From CAZGQY01 sp964528035 (GTDB taxonomy: Bacteria; Pseudomonadota; Gammaproteobacteria; Methylococcales; UBA1147), in contig CAZGQY010000176.1 of NCBI GenBank assembly GCA_964528035.1, positions 1-8,584 on the forward strand: DNA of 8,584 nt, written 5' to 3'. Of the stretch, positions 7,373-8,584 are shown piece after piece. Made by a program: the position numbers and the translations under genes. The notes under the pieces are model-generated. The model saw nothing but the letters and a program-made list of their open reading frames with translations, was not told where the DNA came from and searched no databases. Each line of letters starts with the position of its first letter. Within the stretch, counting starts at the first letter, position 1.

Positions 7373-7518
7373 GTAACTGCTCGCCCCTCTATGGGTGATC
7401 TGTTGCGGAAGACGCCGTAAATACATCCTTGTAGGCTTGGATGCGGCTTCCCTGCCGCATACACTTCCTCCACAGATCCCCCATAGAGGGGTGTTTCGAT
7501 TAGACGGCAAGTAGTTAC
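7373..7518. repeat. Long hairpin repeat element (REP/MITE-like)
   Basis: This intergenic element folds on itself. The main arms are 7384-7410 and 7465-7491 (starting CCCCTCTATGGG, ending CCCATAGAGGGG), with few mismatches. An inner perfect 7-bp stem ATGCGGC/GCCGCAT (7441-7447 and 7454-7460) has a 6-nt loop. The outer arms GTAACTGCT and AGTAGTTAC (7373-7381 and 7510-7518) match at 8 of 9 positions. The sequence between the arms resembles short intergenic repeats I associate with other gammaproteobacteria, but I cannot name the family. Seven T residues follow at 7520-7526, so it may also stop transcription of the upstream gene. It contains no ORF. Confidence 0.75.
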
Positions 7519-7687
7519 GTTTTTTTATCTGTATTAAAAATGCGAATGTTGCGATGAAAGAGATTGCGACTTGCTGTTTTAGAGCCCCTTAGTCTATATT
7601 ATCCATCCAGTTGATTTTTCCTGGTCATCATCGAACTCGATTTCGTAAACAATAATCTCATATTCACTGAACATCTCTATAACCAAC
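7519..7687. other. Gene-free stretch with possible 3' gene remnant
   Basis: No complete gene is visible here. On the minus strand, 7594-7674 reads as 26 codons starting ATG-TTC-AGT and ending in TAG, with a protein-like acidic composition (YEIIVYEIEFDDDQEKSTG). The same frame stays open farther upstream only as antisense to the NYN gene, across the IS66 end. It may be the tail of a gene cut by insertion of the IS66 end, or a chance frame. Confidence 0.25.
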
Positions 7688-7715
7688 GTAAAACTCAGGT
7701 AAACTCCATCTACCG

Positions 7716-7789
7716 CGAGACCTAAAGATTCCCTACACTCCCCGGAGGCACCAACAGACCGGAGGAGCATATGGTTGAAGAAAGAACAA
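7716..7789 (+). repeat. 74-bp perfect inverted repeat, copy 2
   Basis: Exact reverse complement of 3623-3696. Perfect identity over 74 bases, including non-coding leader, implies a recent duplication, gene conversion or recent recombination between the copies. It is the translation start region of the NYN gene. Confidence 0.95.
7761..7767 (+). promoter_or_regulatory. Strong ribosome binding site from IS66
   Basis: GGAGGAG lies three bases before ATG 7771 (five from the GGAGG core). It is the best Shine-Dalgarno in the window and is identical to the one before the transposase fragment at 3641. It is the main reason for choosing ATG 7771 as the current start of the NYN gene. Confidence 0.75.
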
Positions 7790-8313
7790 AAAAATCTTGC
7801 GCCCTGATGCGAAACTTGAGTGAGGCGATACAGATAATTGTGAAAAAAATTGCGATTTTTGTCGATGTGCAAAACATCTATTACACCACTCGTCAGGCCT
7901 ATGGCCGTCAATTCAACTACCGGGAGTTCTGGCGGCGGGTTAAGTCTCAAGGGGATATTATTTCTGCGACTGCTTATGCGATTCATCGCGGCGATGACAA
8001 ACAACAGAAATTTCAAAAGGCACTCAAACACATCGGTTTTTCTGTTCGGCTTAAACCGTATATACAGCGCAGTGATGGTTCTGCCAAAGGTGATTGGGAC
8101 GTTGGTATCGCAATTGATGTAATCGAGACGGCAAAAATAGTGGATACTGTTATTTTATTATCGGGTGATGGTGATTTTGACCTGTTACTGGAAAAAATAA
8201 AAAAAGATTATGCGGTGAGTGCTGAAGTTTATGGGGTGTCGTCACTTACTGCTAAATCTCTTGTAGATTCTGCCAGTGTATACCATCCTATTGAGGAAGA
8301 CTTATTACAATGA
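7771..8313 (+). CDS. LabA-like NYN-domain protein (PIN-fold putative RNase)
   Basis: A 180-residue protein of the LabA/DUF88 NYN family. NYN domains share the PIN fold and are metal-dependent ribonucleases or predicted ones; this one has no membrane segment and should be cytoplasmic. Acidic signatures are in place: D31 in IFVDVQNIYY (28-37), aspartates in KGDWDVGIAIDV (about 106-117), and SGDGDFDLLL (about 131-140). The family core begins at KKIAIFVD, so the original start was probably GTG 7840 (157 residues) or ATG 7807, neither with a good ribosome site. ATG 7771 has GGAGGAG and adds 23 residues, the first six encoded by the IS66 repeat (MVEERT, then KK). The NYN gene thus seems to have acquired an IS-derived translation start. 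Its TGA overlaps the ATG of a small downstream ORF. The RNA target is unknown. Confidence 0.9.
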   Translation: MVEERTKKSCALMRNLSEAIQIIVKKIAIFVDVQNIYYTTRQAYGRQFNYREFWRRVKSQGDIISATAYAIHRGDDKQQKFQKALKHIGFSVRLKPYIQRSDGSAKGDWDVGIAIDVIETAKIVDTVILLSGDGDFDLLLEKIKKDYAVSAEVYGVSSLTAKSLVDSASVYHPIEEDLLQ

Positions 8314-8432
8314 AAGCAATATTGACGTTTACGCAGCATGTTTCGTGCTTAGAGGCTGCAATCCAGGCTAAGCGGATAGAGGTTTTAACACTATACTGGT
8401 TAGATCGTTTCTATTCAGTGAATGTTTTGTGA
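8310..8432 (+). CDS. Possible 40-aa ORF overlapping the NYN stop
   Basis: ATG 8310 overlaps the NYN stop codon in an ATGA arrangement, the usual form for translational coupling. The frame runs 40 codons to TGA at 8430-8432, starting MKAILTFTQHV. GAGGA at 8293-8297 is rather far away to serve as a Shine-Dalgarno. No family, signal or membrane segment is recognised. An inverted pair, GCTTAG/CTAAGC (8347-8352 and 8368-8373), lies inside it. It may be a real small protein, the start of a truncated gene, or chance. Confidence 0.3.
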   Translation: MKAILTFTQHVSCLEAAIQAKRIEVLTLYWLDRFYSVNVL

Positions 8433-8456
8433 GTGCTGGCTATCGATTGTTCGAAC

Positions 8457-8530
8457 CTCTGCAACAGGACTGTTGTGGCAGAGCTCAGATGCAAGGCTTG
8501 ACACATCCTGGGCAATCAATGGCTTGCATC
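8457..8530. repeat. Two adjacent inverted repeats next to the right end repeat
   Basis: CTCTGC-AACAG at 8457-8467 pairs with CTGTT and GCAGAG at 8470-8474 and 8478-8483 (11 paired bases with a three-base bulge and a very tight loop). GATGCAAG at 8488-8495 pairs with CTTGCATC at 8523-8530. No T-tract follows, so these do not look like a standard terminator. They abut the edge repeat and may belong to the same element. Confidence 0.45.
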
Positions 8531-8533
8531 CTA

Positions 8534-8584
8534 AGGAGCGAGGATTCAATAATATACGAATCTTGACTTGTCTTATTGTCCGTC
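8534..8584 (-). repeat. Right copy of long inverted repeat
   Basis: Reverse complement of 11-61 (45 identical outer bases, 50 of 51 overall). It runs off the window, so its true end is not seen. Its inner neighbour is not similar to the inner neighbour of the left copy, which argues that only about 50 bases are shared inside the window. Confidence 0.9.

Larger units (their letters stand above)
7688..7789 (+). mobile_element. IS66-family left end (solo terminus)
   Basis: The 5' end of an IS66-like element: a terminus beginning GTAA at 7688-7716 (27 of 29 identical to 3431-3459), then 74 bases identical to the minus strand of 3623-3696, including the transposase Shine-Dalgarno and first codons. 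After 7789 the sequence leaves the transposase and enters the NYN gene. No matching right end is found downstream in the window. This copy therefore supplies exactly the terminus missing at 3696. Confidence 0.7.

Noticed and set aside
7594..8031. Minus-strand 145-codon frame across the NYN gene
   Set aside because: Most of it is antisense to the well-supported NYN protein and crosses the IS66 end; only the short tail at 7594-7674 is kept as a possible remnant.
8374..8410. GTTAGAT near 8399, resembling an integron attC core site
   Set aside because: The matching inverse core with the right consensus and spacing is absent, and no integrase gene is present.
8440..8465. TTCGAAC at 8451-8457, resembling a tRNA T-loop
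   Set aside because: The flanking bases do not form a 5-bp T-stem, and no acceptor or anticodon arm can be built around it.

Overview
The window reads as a stretch of moderately AT-rich chromosome from a gammaproteobacterium, probably an aquatic or marine lineage. This placement is an inference from protein style: a gammaproteobacterial-type MgtE, a very long MASE1/CHASE/GAF/GGDEF/EAL regulator, a LabA-like NYN protein and a long hairpin repeat. No rRNA, tRNA or CRISPR array was seen, and the genus cannot be fixed.

Layout from left to right. A long inverted repeat starts at base 11, and its partner forms the last 51 bases of the window. Bases 62-418 hold no convincing gene, only a possible decayed reading frame. 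A minus-strand gene (419-1183) encodes a soluble protein I do not recognise. After an intergenic stretch with a leader hairpin and AT-rich repeats comes an unrecognised polytopic membrane protein (1398-1931, plus), convergent with mgtE (1940-3298, minus; Mg2+ channel) with only 8 bases between the stop codons. Bases 3431-3696 are the wreck of an IS66-family insertion sequence carrying a transposase fragment. A large plus-strand gene (3895-7344) encodes a 1149-residue membrane-bound cyclic-di-GMP enzyme with apparently intact GGDEF and EAL active sites. It is followed by a long hairpin repeat (7373-7518). A second IS66 end (7688-7789) supplies the ribosome binding site and first codons of a LabA-like NYN-domain nuclease gene (7771-8313), whose stop overlaps the start of a possible 40-codon ORF.

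The genes do not form one operon or an obvious shared pathway: Mg2+ uptake, c-di-GMP turnover and a putative RNase sit in separate units. The strongest structural theme is repeat-driven rearrangement. Two perfect 74-bp copies of the IS66 5' end lie in inverted orientation on either side of the c-di-GMP gene. The IS66 terminal sequence missing from the left copy is present at the right copy, which suggests that the intervening 4 kb has inverted or can invert. The NYN gene has apparently been joined to the IS66 translation start. I did not find a complete new defence or mobile system; the best leads are the invertible-segment hypothesis, the IS-derived translation start of the NYN gene and the long inverted repeats at the window edges.
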